NCBI RefSeq assembly: GCF_046630445.1 | Contig: NC_092336.1 | Location: 294,987,501-295,051,500 of the forward strand | Origin: Rutidosis leptorrhynchoides | Taxonomy: Eukaryota > Streptophyta > Magnoliopsida > Asterales > Asteraceae | Length of the DNA: 64,000 nt | Direction: 5' to 3' | Part shown: positions 10,870-22,915 of the stretch, piece after piece | How the letters are laid out: each line of letters starts with the position of its first letter | How positions within the stretch are numbered: position 1 is the first letter of the stretch | Program-made: the position numbers and the translations under genes | The notes under the pieces: model-generated | Seen by the model: the letters and a program-made list of their open reading frames with translations, nothing else | Databases searched by the model: none | What the model was told of the DNA's origin: nothing

Positions 10870-12549
10870 AACCTTGCTTGTCCTCAAGCAAGACTTACAA
10901 AACTAAAATATATTACAATGAACACACACATTTCTGAAAACACATACGAATCACACTCACACTTTTTATTTATTTCACAATGTAACACACGCACGCGTTT
11001 TGAGTATACACATACCTTTGGAGTACACACGCGAATTGAAATCACACCAAAGTCGAAAGGTGGGTTTTAAAGTCCCACATTTCTTGAAAATTTGGATCCT
11101 TAGGGAAATTAGGACCTTTGTGAAAAACTTTTATGTTTTGAAAATTAGTCATGTTAGTTTTTACACTAATCAAGTTTTCCGGTTTTAACCTCAAAGTCCA
11201 GTTGAGGGTAACTGAAAACCGAAGCCTCAGTCGGCGCTTAGCAAGCTACTCGCCCCCATGATTGAAGTATCATGGAACTTGAAACCGGATGTCCTAAAAA
11301 TGGTTTTACACAATATAGTTCATAAAACAGCATAAGTTTTAGAAGAAACTATATCATGTCCAAATATCATCGGTGAACCATGAGTTTGCACACCTCAATT
11401 TGTTATGGCATATGTATGTTAACTGCGGTCAACAAAGATGCGGTTGATCTTTACGGAGATCATCCATCTGGGGATTAGATTCATTAGTCTTAAAAGCTAA
11501 TTTGCACTGTGCCCCCCATTGTACTAGACAGATCCATCTCATGGTTAGGATAAGTCTGACCACCAAAAACCCTGTTTGATGCTGAGGTGAGGTGGATTTC
11601 CAGCCGATGATAGAGATGACTTTTCAAGATTTTTCGTCAACCTACAGCTGTTCTGGACTACGACTTCTAACATAAGTTAGCAAGTGTGTCATATTGGAAG
11701 ACTTGACTTCCATCACAATCATTACATGGATGAGCATTGGATTAGATTGTTAGAACAACAAATTACTTGATGACTTTCATTTCATCCAGAATGTGGTATA
11801 GCATGATGATTATATCTTTTATATGACAAACTCAATCATTTGGTTGTTTCTTAATTTGTTTTGTGATAATAATTTCGGTGTATACACCTAGTTTTAAAAT
11901 CTACAAATTTTAAACAAAATTTGAATTTATGAAGATAAAAGTTTAAAAATTTTCACCATTTTAAGCCTTTTTAACTAAAATCAAAAACCCGAAAAAATAT
12001 ATAACTTCCTCCGCACACTTGAGTTCATGTATCGTCCTCGTTACATGAAATCAGAAAAATTTAAATTCAAGAGGGTCAAAGAGTGTAAGAGAGTTTATTA
12101 CTTTCAAGGTTTAAAACCGAAGTTCACGGGATGATGGCGCTGAACTGAATGCCAGCATAAGAACATCATCCGCTTCTTGCAACCACAAAACAATCACCAA
12201 TCAAGTATGTGCTGAACTTATTGCCAGTCTTTGTAAAAATGCAGCATATAGCACAATGCTCACCTGTAGCAATTCAAACAAAGGTACCATACGATTCACA
12301 CAAATAAATGGGGGTGTACTCCATGTACTAAAAACCCCACTTTCAATTATCTAAATTATTCAAATCACAATTATCCAAAATATTATCTAGTTATTACACA
12401 CCAAACTTGAAAAGAAATTGTTTTTGAAATAAACCAACATCAACCAAACCTGTCACACATCAGGAAAAATTACGTCATCTTCAGAAAAATCCCCAAAATG
12501 AGTTACTTGGGCCAGCTCCACCTTCGCTTTGATTTCCCGCGTCGTTGTC
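10870..12549 (-). other. 3' noncoding region of element C
   Basis: About 1.7 kb between ORF1 and the PPT with no credible coding sequence. It has short similarity to the same region of G (ggggattagattcattagtctta near 11471 and 48218; ttttcgtcaacctacagctg near 11629 and 48379; ataatttcggtgt near 11869 and 48721). Confidence 0.6.
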
Positions 12550-14888
12550 CTAAAATATTGAGGGGTTGTACCCCTGATAAGTTCCTTGAGCAGGGACGAC
12601 CGCAGTGTCTTCAGTAGGCGGGTTAGGAGGAGGAGGAGGATAAGGCGCAGGATATGGATCACCCATTCGAACCCAAGGATCGTATGCAGGCCAAGGAGAG
12701 GGGGTATAGTTAGCGGGATCTGCAGCGTATGACACTGTCTGTTCATGTATCCAATTAAGCTGATTTTGTTGCCCCGCTTGAGTATACCATGTTCGATCAT
12801 TCCCAACATCAATGTAATGTTGCATCTCCCTGTTACCTGCATCGTAGTGATCAATTACCTTTTGGGTGTTTTGATCACTATGGAGTCGCATATCTGAAAA
12901 CTGGCGCGCCATGTAAGCCTCCCAATCATTTCTCGGACCCGAACTACTTCCAACATTCGGCTATGGATCTGGTTGCTGTTGGGGTTGTTCTGGTTGCCTG
13001 TTCACGGGATCCTCATACCTAGTTAGAAGGCCGTTCGACCCCCTCATCAAAATGTTCGCCCTTGTATAACTCACTCTATCAAAGGCAATCATATGTTTCT
13101 CCTCTAAACCACTTGTGTTGATTCGAAAATGTTCGGCAATCCTGGTTACAAAATGGCCGCCCATGATTGGTGTAATATTTTTCCTTTCTTCGAGGAGGAA
13201 AGTGAGAATCATTCATGGGATATGAACATGGGAGTGATCCATTATCGCGTGAATGTACCATATATCCAAGTTGGTGACTTTTTCACTACTGTCTTTTCGA
13301 CAGTTTATGGTACTTGAAATGAATCGTTGGACGCATCGGTGCTCGTAGGTACGTAGCTTGCTACAAGTCTGCTTGCTTGCACTATATGCGGTATTGCTCA
13401 TGTCCACCCATGCTTCTGAATGATTAAAAGAAGAAACATAGTATATACATTGATTAAAGTAATTTTGCATCAGTTGATGTGGCAACCCTTCATAAATATC
13501 CAACGCCTTCACAAATTGCAGCAGCGTTAATGTCCTGTCTTGCCCTCCAAGACGAAATCTCATAAATGTACCCGATGTTGGTGACGTGTAATCAACCCAA
13601 AGTGAACCAACGAATTCTTTGACTAAAAGTGGATACACTTTTTCTTGCATTCTGAACAGGTTTTCCCAAGCATATATTCGATGGCCGTGATACGTTACTC
13701 GGAAAAGGTTGCAAAAATTTTGATATTCGCCGGCTTCCTCTAATGGTGTCCAATTGATATATTTCCCCGGATATACGTCTTTGTGTAGAAGTGCCTTCAT
13801 CCGTTCATGGTATTCCGGATGCCTCAAAACTGCATTGATCCATGGATCCGGAGTGGTTAATCCACGGACATTTAACTGCCGGTTGTCAATATCCATTTCT
13901 TCCTCTTCAGCAGCATGTTCTTCTTCACTTGTATCCTCATCTACAATTGCTGGGGCTTTTTGCTTCTTTGATTTTGGGTTTGATGATGATGCTCTAGTCT
14001 ACAAAAACACAACAAAACCAAACAAATAAAATAACAAACCAAGTTGATTAGCGTTAAAGAATTTCAAAACATCTTTCATATTGTACCTAGCAAAAACCAT
14101 GTGGATATGTTAAGTTTCAATTAAATCTCAATGTTTATGTTAACCAATATTTTAACATGGTATGAACTATTTTCACTCTTAACAAACATGAACTAGTATG
14201 CCAATTGATTCAAATCACTTTACACGTATAATCATACATAGCATGCTTCATTTCACCAAACACTTGCAATGTCATAACATATGGAACCATAGGCATTCAT
14301 CAAAAAACATGTTAAACAATATGCAATCAATGGTTTTCATACATTTAGAACATTAAATTCATCTCAAGTCAACAACTTCATCAAAATGCTTAATCATATA
14401 ATCCTTAACTTATATAATAATTACTTTCAAATCGAAATAACACCAAGTTAAGGTTCACATGTGTTTACCATAAGTAATGATTTGCATAACTTCAACTTAG
14501 AACACTTACTAGTTAACAAAAGTCAAAATCCCTAATTCAAGAACCCTAAAATTCAATAATTTGTGTATTCGTGTAATTCAACAAAGGTTCATGCGATTTT
14601 GTTAATGTATACTAGTAATCAAACTTCAAAATATCTCAATTGAATAATTTAATGGCCAAAAGTCCGAAACTCCTAAATTCATGAAGAACCCTAATTTCCA
14701 AAGTAAAGATTGAAGCAAATAATCATGAAATTAGAGCATGAATAAGGATTAGTAGCAACAATTTAAGCATATAATGACCAAAACATGAACATTCAAACAT
14801 CCTCACACTAAGAACAAGCTAAATCTGATTTTTAGATTGAAGAACACAAGAATCATGAAGTGTTTAGGATTAATCTTACCTTTCTCAT
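12550..14888 (-). pseudogene. ATHILA ORF-1-like protein of element C, intron-containing, two stops
   Basis: Protein of unknown function in the env position downstream of pol. Exon 2 (13998 down to 12550) stays in one frame but has stops at 13213-13215 and 12961-12963. Recognisable motifs are WTPLEEAGEY, FRLGGQDRTLTLLQFVKALDIYEG and a Pro-rich C-terminus (PYPPPPPNPP). They match element G's ORF1 and the Pfam ATHILA ORF-1 type. The N-terminus is basic then acidic (KSKKQK, then EEEHAAEEEE). Upstream, TTTTTGTAG/ACT is an acceptor (intron 13999-14879). A start ATG at 14888 with donor AAG/GTAAG at 14880 gives a three-codon exon 1 in phase. No transmembrane segment is obvious, so it is not a classical envelope. 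Confidence 0.7.
13999..14879 (-). other. Predicted intron in ORF1 of element C
   Basis: 881 bp, GTAAGATT donor and TTTTTGTAG acceptor on minus, AT-rich. It joins exon 1 and exon 2 in phase 0. Element G has an independent predicted intron at the same position of its ORF1. Confidence 0.6.
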
Positions 14889-15064
14889 GTTGATATTCGG
14901 ATTTGATGCTCAAAGATAGGATTAATCAGTTCAATTAGTGAGTAGAGATTGAAATTTTGAGAGAGAATGAGATGGGATTCGGAGTAGTAGGTGAAAAAAT
15001 GAGAAAAAATGATAAACTCCCGTATTTGTGCAAAAAAAATTGGGCAGAATCCAACATACAGACA

Positions 15065-15204
15065 CAGATGCGGCGCATCTGCAGCAGATGCGGCGCATCA
15101 GATGGTCCAAACGCGGCGCATGACCCTTTCTCGGCGCATTCAAAATTCACGGGATTTTTCTTGTCTGCAGATGCGGCGCATCCATCACAGATGCGGCGCA
15201 TCTG
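15065..15204. promoter_or_regulatory. CpG palindrome array upstream of ORF1 in element C
   Basis: Copies of AGATGCGGCGCATCT (reverse complement of the LTR motif) at about 15066, 15086, 15169 and 15189, plus two degraded ones near 15110 and 15131. The array ends about 180 bp upstream of the ORF1 start at 14888. The intervening minus-strand sequence is pyrimidine-rich and looks like a plant 5' UTR, so ORF1 may have its own promoter. Confidence 0.65.
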
Positions 15205-15390
15205 CCCCTGTTGCACCAGCTTTTGACGTTTTTTTCGCGTTTTAAATATTTCGGAAGGTCCTAAACAACTTGGTTCGTATAATAACTTAGAAATCACTCA
15301 AAACACTCAAATATATTAAAATACGTACACGAGTGGGACTATATACATGTTGTGAAGTTTAACGAGTTGTTCACGCGACTCCGTCCCAAG

Positions 15391-18300
15391 CTAATTAGCG
15401 TTGGGGAATAGGGTGATGTCATCTCGAACCGTGGTGTCCACTCCATCGAAATAGAGTTTCAAGCAATGACCATTCACCTTGAAGGTATTTCCGTTTCCAA
15501 ACAACTCAACATATCCCGATGGGAATGCTTGTTTCACCAAATAAGGTCCCGTCCATCGGGACTTCAACTTTCCGGTAGAAAATTTAAACCGTGAGTTAAA
15601 AACCAAAACCTTATCACCGGTTTTAAATTCTTTCACTTCTTTCAATCGGGCATCATGCCACCTTTTCGTTTTCTCCTTATACGAGCTCGAATTCTCGTGC
15701 GCTTCTAACCTCAACTCTTCCAATTCATGCAATTGCATGAATCGGTTTTCACCAGCCTTTTCCATGTCTAAATTACAAAGTTTTAATGCCCAGTACGCTC
15801 TATGTTCCACTTCAACCGGAAGATGGCATGCTTTACCGTATACAAGTCTAAATGGTGTGGTACCGATTGGTGTTTTAAAAGCAGTCCTAAAGGCCCACAA
15901 CGCATCATCTAACTTGTGTTGCCAAATCTTAGGGTTGTTATCAACCGTCTTCTCAAGTATGCGTTTCAAGGCACGATTTGTGTTCTCCACTTGACCGCTC
16001 GTTTGCGGGTGGTACGAAGTAGAGAAACGATGAGTTACGCTATACTTCTTCAACACCTTTTCAAGAAGGTTGTTGGCAAAATGAGTTCCTCGATCGGATA
16101 TGAGCGCTTTTGGGATTCCAAAGCGCGAGAAGAGATTTTTCAAGAAGTTCACCACCACCCTAGCATCATTCGTAGGTAAAGCTTTTGCTTCAGCCCACTT
16201 AGATAAATAGTCAACGGCTACTAGGATGTATTTGCACTTATGGGAACTTGGAAATGGTCCCATGAAATCAATTCCCCAAATATCAAAGATTTCACAAACT
16301 TGGATGCCGGTTTGAGGCATCTCATCCTTTTTCGAGATGTTACCCGTTCGTTGGCATGCATTGCAAGTCCGAACAAAATTATGGACATCTTTAAAGATCG
16401 TGGGCCAATAAAAGCCCGAGTCAAGGATTTTTCTTGCGGTGTGGTTTGGTCCGAAATGACCGCCGGTGGGCCCTTGATGGCAATGCTCGAGAATTTATTG
16501 AGCCTCTTTTCCGTACACACAACGGCGAATCATTTGATCTGCACCAACACGGAATAGGTCGGGATGTTCCCAGAAATAGGACTTCAAATCCGCAAAGAAT
16601 TTCTTCTTTTGTTGATAAGAAAGTCCTTTTTGAAGAATGCTTGAAGCAAGATAGTTTGCAAAATGGGCAAACCATGGGATTTCAGATTCCTTGTCAACCC
16701 TCATTAGAGATTCATCAGGAAATGTGTCATTGATGATTGTATCATCAAGTTGTTCTAATTCGGGGTTTTCAAGTCGGGATAAATGATCGGCGGCTAGATT
16801 CTCGGCTCCTTTCTTATCACGTATCTCAATGTCAAACTCTTGAAGTAGAAGAACCCAACGTATGAGACGATGTTTTGCATCTAGTTTCGAGAATAAGTAC
16901 CTAAGAGCCGAATGATCCGTGTAAACAATGGTTTTGGACAAAACCAAATATGACCGAAATTTATCAAACGCATAAACAACCGCTAGGAGCTCTTTTTCCG
17001 TGGTGGTGTAATTAATTTGAGCCCCCGTTAGCGTTTTGCTTGCATAATAAATTGGAAGAAAATGATTATCGGGTCATTGTCCTAAGACAGCACCTAAGGC
17101 ATAGTCGCTTGCGTCACACATTAGCTCAAATGGCATACTCCAATCCGGAGATACGATAATGGGAGCTTGTGTGAGTTTTGACTTTAGAATCGAGAATGCA
17201 TTTTCGCAATTAGAATCAAAGTCAAATGGAGCATCCTTTTCAAGAAGCTTGGTCAATGGGCGGGCGATTTTAGAAAAATCTTTGATAAATCGCCTATAGA
17301 ATCCCGCGTGACCAAGAAAGCTTCTAATTGCCTTGACATTCGTTGGTATAGGTAGCTTAGAGATAACTTCAATTTTAGCTTTATCTACCTCTATTCCCGC
17401 ACGAGATATTTTGTGACCAAGTACAATGCCCTCCTTCACCATGAAGTGGCATTTTTCCCAATTCAAGACCAAATTTGCTTTCTCACATCGGATAAGCATA
17501 CGTTCAAGGTTAAAAAGACACGATTCAAAGGAGTCTCCAAACACGGAAAAGTCATCCATGAAGACTTCCATACAATCCTCTACCATATCATCAAAAATTG
17601 CCATCATGCACCTTTGAAAGGTTCCGGGTGCATTGCATAAACCAAATGGCATGCGGCGATAGGCAAAGGTCCCAAAAGGACAAGTGAATGTGGTCTTTTC
17701 TTGGTCGTTGGGATCAATTGGAATTTGGAAGTAACCGGAGAAACCATCTAGAAAGCAATAGTATTCTTTCCCCGCTAATCGTTCAATCATTTGATCAATA
17801 AAAGGTAACGGGAAATGATCTTTTCTAGTGGCATCATTGAGACGCCTGTAATCAATACAGACTCTCCAGCCGGTAACCGTTCTAGTTGGAACGAGTTCGT
17901 CTTTTTCATTTACAATAACGGTTGTACCCCCCTTTTTGGGTACTACTTGTACTGGACTAACCCAAGGACTATCGGAGATGGGGTAGATTAACCCGGCGTC
18001 AAGAAGCTTGACTACCTCCTTTTTAACAACCTCTTTCATGTTGGGATTTAGCCTGCGTTGTCTTTGTACTACTGGTTTGAAGTCATTTTCAAGGAGAATT
18101 TTATATGTACAATAAGACGGGTTTATCCCTGGAATGTCGGTCGTTTTCCAGGCTATAGCCTTTTTATGGGCTTTCAAAACAGAGATTAACCTTTTCTTCT
18201 CGTTACCGGAAAGATGTGAAGTAACAATTACTGGCAATTGAGATGTACCTTCGAGGTAAGCATACTCCAAGTGTTTGGGTAGCTCCTTAAGCTCTAGTAC

Positions 18301-20988
18301 GGGTGGTTCTTCCAAGGAATTCTTTATTCGGAATCTATCTTTATTTCCGATATCTTCAAATGATTCTTCTTCCTTAGGAAATTCTTCTTTCATGGTCTCA
18401 TCATCCGTGACCGCTTTCATCAACTCATCAAAATCCTCATCAATATTGAAATATTCACTTTCACTCACCGGGGCAAACCCCGAGGTATCAATTTCAAGTA
18501 GCTCCTGTAATTCATTCTCAACACAAAAGTTTATAACATCAATTTGAAAACAAGAGTCATCTGTGGAAGTGGGTCTTTTCATGGCTTTGTCAATATTACA
18601 AACTATTCTCTCGTCTCCCACACCTAGACTTAATTGTTCTTTTTGGACATTAATGATAGCGTCTGCAGTGTTAAGGAAAGGACGTCCTAAAATGATAGGA
18701 ACTTTTGTGTCCTCTTGCATTTATAGAATAACAAAGTCGACGGGAAAGACAAGTGAGCCAACTTTTACAAGAATATCCTCGGCTATACCTATGGGAGTAT
18801 CAAATGATTGGTTTGCTAATCGAATACCCATCCGGGTTGGTTTTAAATCTCCTAAGTCAAGTTTCAAGTATAACGAGTCAGGCATTAGGTTAACACTTGC
18901 ACCTAGGTCGGCTAGCGCATCATACACTACCGAATCACCCATCATACATGGTATGATAAAACTACCCGGATCTCCCATTTTTGGAGGTACATTTTGCTTT
19001 TTCAAGATGGCCGAACACTCCTCATGGAGGAATGTGGCAGATACTTCTTGGTATTTTCCTTTCGAGGATATGAGATCTTTCAAAAACTTCCCGTAATGGG
19101 GCATACCCTTAAGAACCTCTGCGAGTGGCATGTTAATGCTGATTTGCTTGATCATATCCGCAAATTTCTGATATTGGCTCGCGAGTCTGTCTTTCTTCAA
19201 TGCTTTTGGGTATGGAATAGGTGCCTTATACACCTTCACTGGTGGTTCTTCACTTTTCTTCGATATGACCTCCGGTGGATCACCTTTCTCTTGCTCTTTT
19301 TCAACATGCTCATCTATATCAACAGGCACCTGCAAAACAGAAGGAGACAAGGGAACTTCCGGGGACTTAAGGGTCTCTGGGTTAGTAGTTAAACCGCTTC
19401 TGGTGGTTATAGCATTTACATGCTCATTCCTTGTTTGATTGTTACTAGGATTCACTTGAGTATTTGAGGGGAGAGCACCAGGTGGTCTCTCTGCTAGTAA
19501 CTGTGAGATCCTTCCAACATCCCTTTCTAAGTTTTGAATCGTAGCTTGTTGATTGCGAATTTGCTGAGTTTGAATTTCTGCATTTTGTTCGTGTTTAACC
19601 ATAAAATCTCTCAACAGATCTTCTAAACCGGATTTCTTCTCAGGTTGTGGTTGTATAAGTGCTTGTGGTTGTGCTTGTGGTTGATTGTGTTGGAAATTAT
19701 TTTGGTAATTTCGTGGGGGTTGATTATGATTGTTTAAAAGATTGTAACCCGGTGGTGTATTTATTTGATTTTGATTCTGGAAATTTCGGTTATTTTGGTA
19801 ATCTGCATTCCCTCCGTGGTAGTTGTTGTTTGAACTTGAAGGTCCTCCTATTTGATAACTGTTGACAGGAGGATATTTCCGGTTATTTGCTTCAACCGCC
19901 GGAAAGTCGTCAAAATTCATCTCACCTTTTCTCATGTAACCTAGAAAATTTGCTTGCTCTTCAATCGTCATTTGGTCGCAATCTCGCGTGAGATGGGGAC
20001 CTTGGCACAACTCGCACCCTACCCTGATAGCGTGCATTTCTTTGGTTACCTTCTCGATTTGCCTTGCTTGATTTGCCAATTGAACTTTTAATGCAGCGAT
20101 TTCATCGTTGCTTTCGACATTAGCAACTGTTGACGATCTAGAGAATTCCATCTCCTGATGCCAATTATGAGAATGGGCTGCTATATCGGCAATTATCGTG
20201 TGAGCATCTTCGGGCGTTTTTTTCATGATTGATCCTCCTGCTGCAACATCTATATCCTTCCGGGTAGCCACATTGACTCCTTTATAGAAAATTTGGACTT
20301 TTTGGAATGTATTCAACCCGTGTTGAGGACATACCCTAAGCATTTTATTAAATCGGGTCCAAGCTTCATAAAGAGTCTCGTTAGACTTTTGCTTGAAGTG
20401 ATTTATGTCACTTTGCAATTTTGCTGCTTTCGAAGCGGGGAAGAATTCTGACAAAAATTTGTCCATCATATCATTCCAGTTTTCAATATAACCTTCCGGT
20501 AATGAGTCTAGCCAATCTCTTGCATCATCCTTTAGGGACCATGGAAAGATTTTTAGACATGCAACTTCATCGGAGACATCTTTGATTTTGAAAAGCTTGC
20601 AAATGCTTACAAACTTACGAAGATGCTCGTTAGCATCCTCATTTGGGGCTCCACCGAATTGACATGTATTAGTCACCATGTGGAGAAATTGCCCCTTTAT
20701 TTCAAAACCATCAGTCATCGTAGGTTAAACAATTACGTGGCCTTGTCCTGTCCTTGTTGCCTTCATCAAAGCATCCATCGTTTGATTTGTAGCAGTCATC
20801 TCTTCCTCTTTTTTAATGACTGGCTCGATGATTGGTTGAACAATTGGTTCAGAGTTAGAATCTAACGAAAGTGATTCTAAACCTTGAGCAAGAGATTCTA
20901 CTTCTTGAGCTCTTAAGTGTTCGTGAAGTTCTCTTTTAGGTTCAGGATATGAAGGAATTAAATTAGAGTTGGAAGAACGTAGATTCAT
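15391..20988 (-). pseudogene. Gag-pol polyprotein of element C, four in-frame stops
   Basis: Full Athila polyprotein in a single frame of 1865 codons. It is interrupted only by stops at 20725-20727 (CAA to TAA relative to the left gag copy), 18721-18723, 17074-17076 (TGA after AVLGQ) and 16495-16497. Order from 20988: Gag, zinc knuckle-like CELCQGPHLTRDC, Gln/Asn-rich linker, protease DLGAS, RT ([20 protein letters not shown]), RNase H ([21 protein letters not shown]), integrase ([46 protein letters not shown]) and a C-terminal integrase extension. No frameshift was seen, so the protein died by point mutations. It could not be made without readthrough of four stops. Confidence 0.88.
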
Positions 20989-21138
20989 GCACTAATGCCT
21001 ATCCTGCAATCACAACACTACAAATAAACCAATTGCAAAAATACAAGCTTACAATAAAAAGTAACTTTTCTAGGAATTGAATTCCTACAAAAGGATCGAA
21101 TAATTCAAAGTTTATTAAAATCTTTTAACAAAACCGCT

Positions 21139-21155
21139 CCCCGGTAGCGGTGCCA
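21139..21155 (-). other. Primer-binding site of element C, mutated
   Basis: Plus ccccggtagcggtgcca differs from the left copy at two positions, both C to T on plus at CpG. This fits methylation-linked decay of an inactive copy. The gag leader (20989-21138) is short and featureless. Confidence 0.8.
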
Positions 21156-21161
21156 AAAAGT

Positions 21162-22915
21162 TGATGTGTCAAGACGTAACCTTTAAAATGTAGACAATAT
21201 GCTTAATAATTAACACATAATACAGGCAACTAAAACCCGATCATGTAGTAACTAGCAAGTAAATTGACCAGTTCGATCCACAGGGAGAAGTTTGTTTAAA
21301 TGATTTTACCACGATTAATTATTCTAAAAAGGGGGTTTATATTTGAAGTTGTGTTTTTGTTTAACGAAACAGTAAATAAATGAATGACAATAATGTGAAT
21401 GCGGTGTTTACTTCTATGCTTGATAGATGACAGGGATTGTTCTTTTATAATTAAAACCGTTATGCGATAGTTACAATAGAGTAGTTTATATCAATTTCAC
21501 AATATCTATAAACTTAAGAACTATGTTTAATCAACAGGATTCTTTCTTGGTTAAATTCACATAAAACCTAGTTTACTAAGATCACTCTAAGTAAACTACA
21601 TGATTGTAAAACCTAAATATCATCCAATTACCATCCTATATTCACATATAGGTGTCTAGATCACTAGGTGTTGAAGTACAAATTATAGCCTTTGATAAAT
21701 TCACATAAATCAAGTCATAACTAGTATAATTGAACTAGAATATAAAGATAGTTACAACAATGGATTTCTTGAAAGAACATGGTGATTTAGATTGATTAAC
21801 TAACTAGATTCAACCCGGTTAAACTCACGTGAAACCTTAATTACAACAATCACTTGAGGTAATTTCATAACTATATTGCTTTGGAACTTATTCAATTACC
21901 GAATTAAACACATAACAAAATCACTTAAGTGTATGTATCTAATCGTCTAGATTACTAGATGTATTGAAGTATAGATTGTTTTCCTAGTTAACTCACATTA
22001 ATAGGTTGCAATCTATATAATTGAAGTAATGATCTAAACATGCATAACAATGGTTCTTACGGTTGAACTAGATAATTAAATCAATCAAACATATGTATAA
22101 CTAGCATAACATCAAAGTATAGAACAATCCCAAGCCATAAATCTTACATTGAAGCAAACACACAAGGCTTTTAGCCTAACATAATCATAGTAGAACTAAT
22201 GAAACAGTAAATACAAGTTGAATTCATGTTAAAAAGATATAGAACAATAGTACCAATTGCGATAAACGATCCTAGCTTAATATTGATGTTGAAAGAGTGG
22301 AGATTAACTTGCAGCCTTCCTTGGACCTTGAAAATCGTCTTAAAACTGGGGGAGAACGTAGTAGTGAAGGTCTCTCAAGTAAGTAACCATTTGCTTCATT
22401 AAATAGCCTCAAAAGTTAGGTATTTTGGCCAGAAAGTGACCAGATGCGCCGCATCTCTTTGGGATGCGCCGCATCTCTTTACGTTTAGTAGATTCCAGCT
22501 CGATTCTGCACTCAGGACTGTCGGCAGGGGGTCAGATGCGCCGTATCTGGGACAGATGCGCCGCATCTGGGACAGATGCGCCGCATCCATCTTAGATGCG
22601 CCGCATCTATTGCTATTTTGGCCCAGAAGTCTTCATGCTCCGCATCTGAAACTGTCAGGAGTTATTTGGTGTAAAGATGCGCCGTATCTAAGAGAGATGC
22701 GCCGCATTTGGACCTGTTTCAGTGGTTTCGGGCTGTTTTACGCATTCGATCTTCGTTTTAACTCTGTTTGAGCTGTTGGTCTTCATTTATTCATTCACAA
22801 TGGACTTTTTACAAATGTACATGAATTACAATACATACGTATAACAATTACATACAAATGGAACAACATTGGATCGAAATAACGACAATAAACATGTATA
22901 ATTTTGGCGTTATCA
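21162..22915 (-). mobile_element. 5' LTR of element C
   Basis: Same family as 9102-10854, with about 20 differences by eye. It ends ggcgttatca at 22915. The next bases, atgct, are the candidate target duplication, but the partner end is lost. Confidence 0.9.
22442..22709. promoter_or_regulatory. CpG palindrome array in the right C LTR
   Basis: Counterpart of 10382-10648, with mutations at different repeats (two copies read ccgtatc). The two arrays show the motif decaying independently, mainly at CpG. Confidence 0.75.

Larger units (their letters stand above)
7923..22915 (-). mobile_element. Athila family C tandem array (partial element + full element sharing one LTR)
   Basis: Order on plus: truncated gag (7923-8928), PBS, LTR 9102-10854, PPT, 3' region, ORF1 (12550-14888), gag-pol (15391-20988), PBS (21139-21155), LTR 21162-22915. 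The two LTRs are 1753 and 1754 bp and differ at roughly 20 positions by eye (about 1%), many being C/T or G/A changes at CpG. This LTR-internal-LTR-internal layout is what unequal recombination between copies leaves. The right end abuts H sequence at 22916; no left TSD can be checked because that end is deleted. Confidence 0.85.

Noticed and set aside
12453-12854. 133-codon ORF overlapping ORF1 of element C
   Set aside because: Shadow frame; the overlapping frame at 12550-12912 continues the ORF1 family and its Pro-rich tail.
18563-19096. 177-codon plus-strand ORF
   Set aside because: Antisense shadow of the C gag-pol frame; the same applies to other plus-strand ORFs opposite gag-pol at 3005-3547 and 56524-57015.
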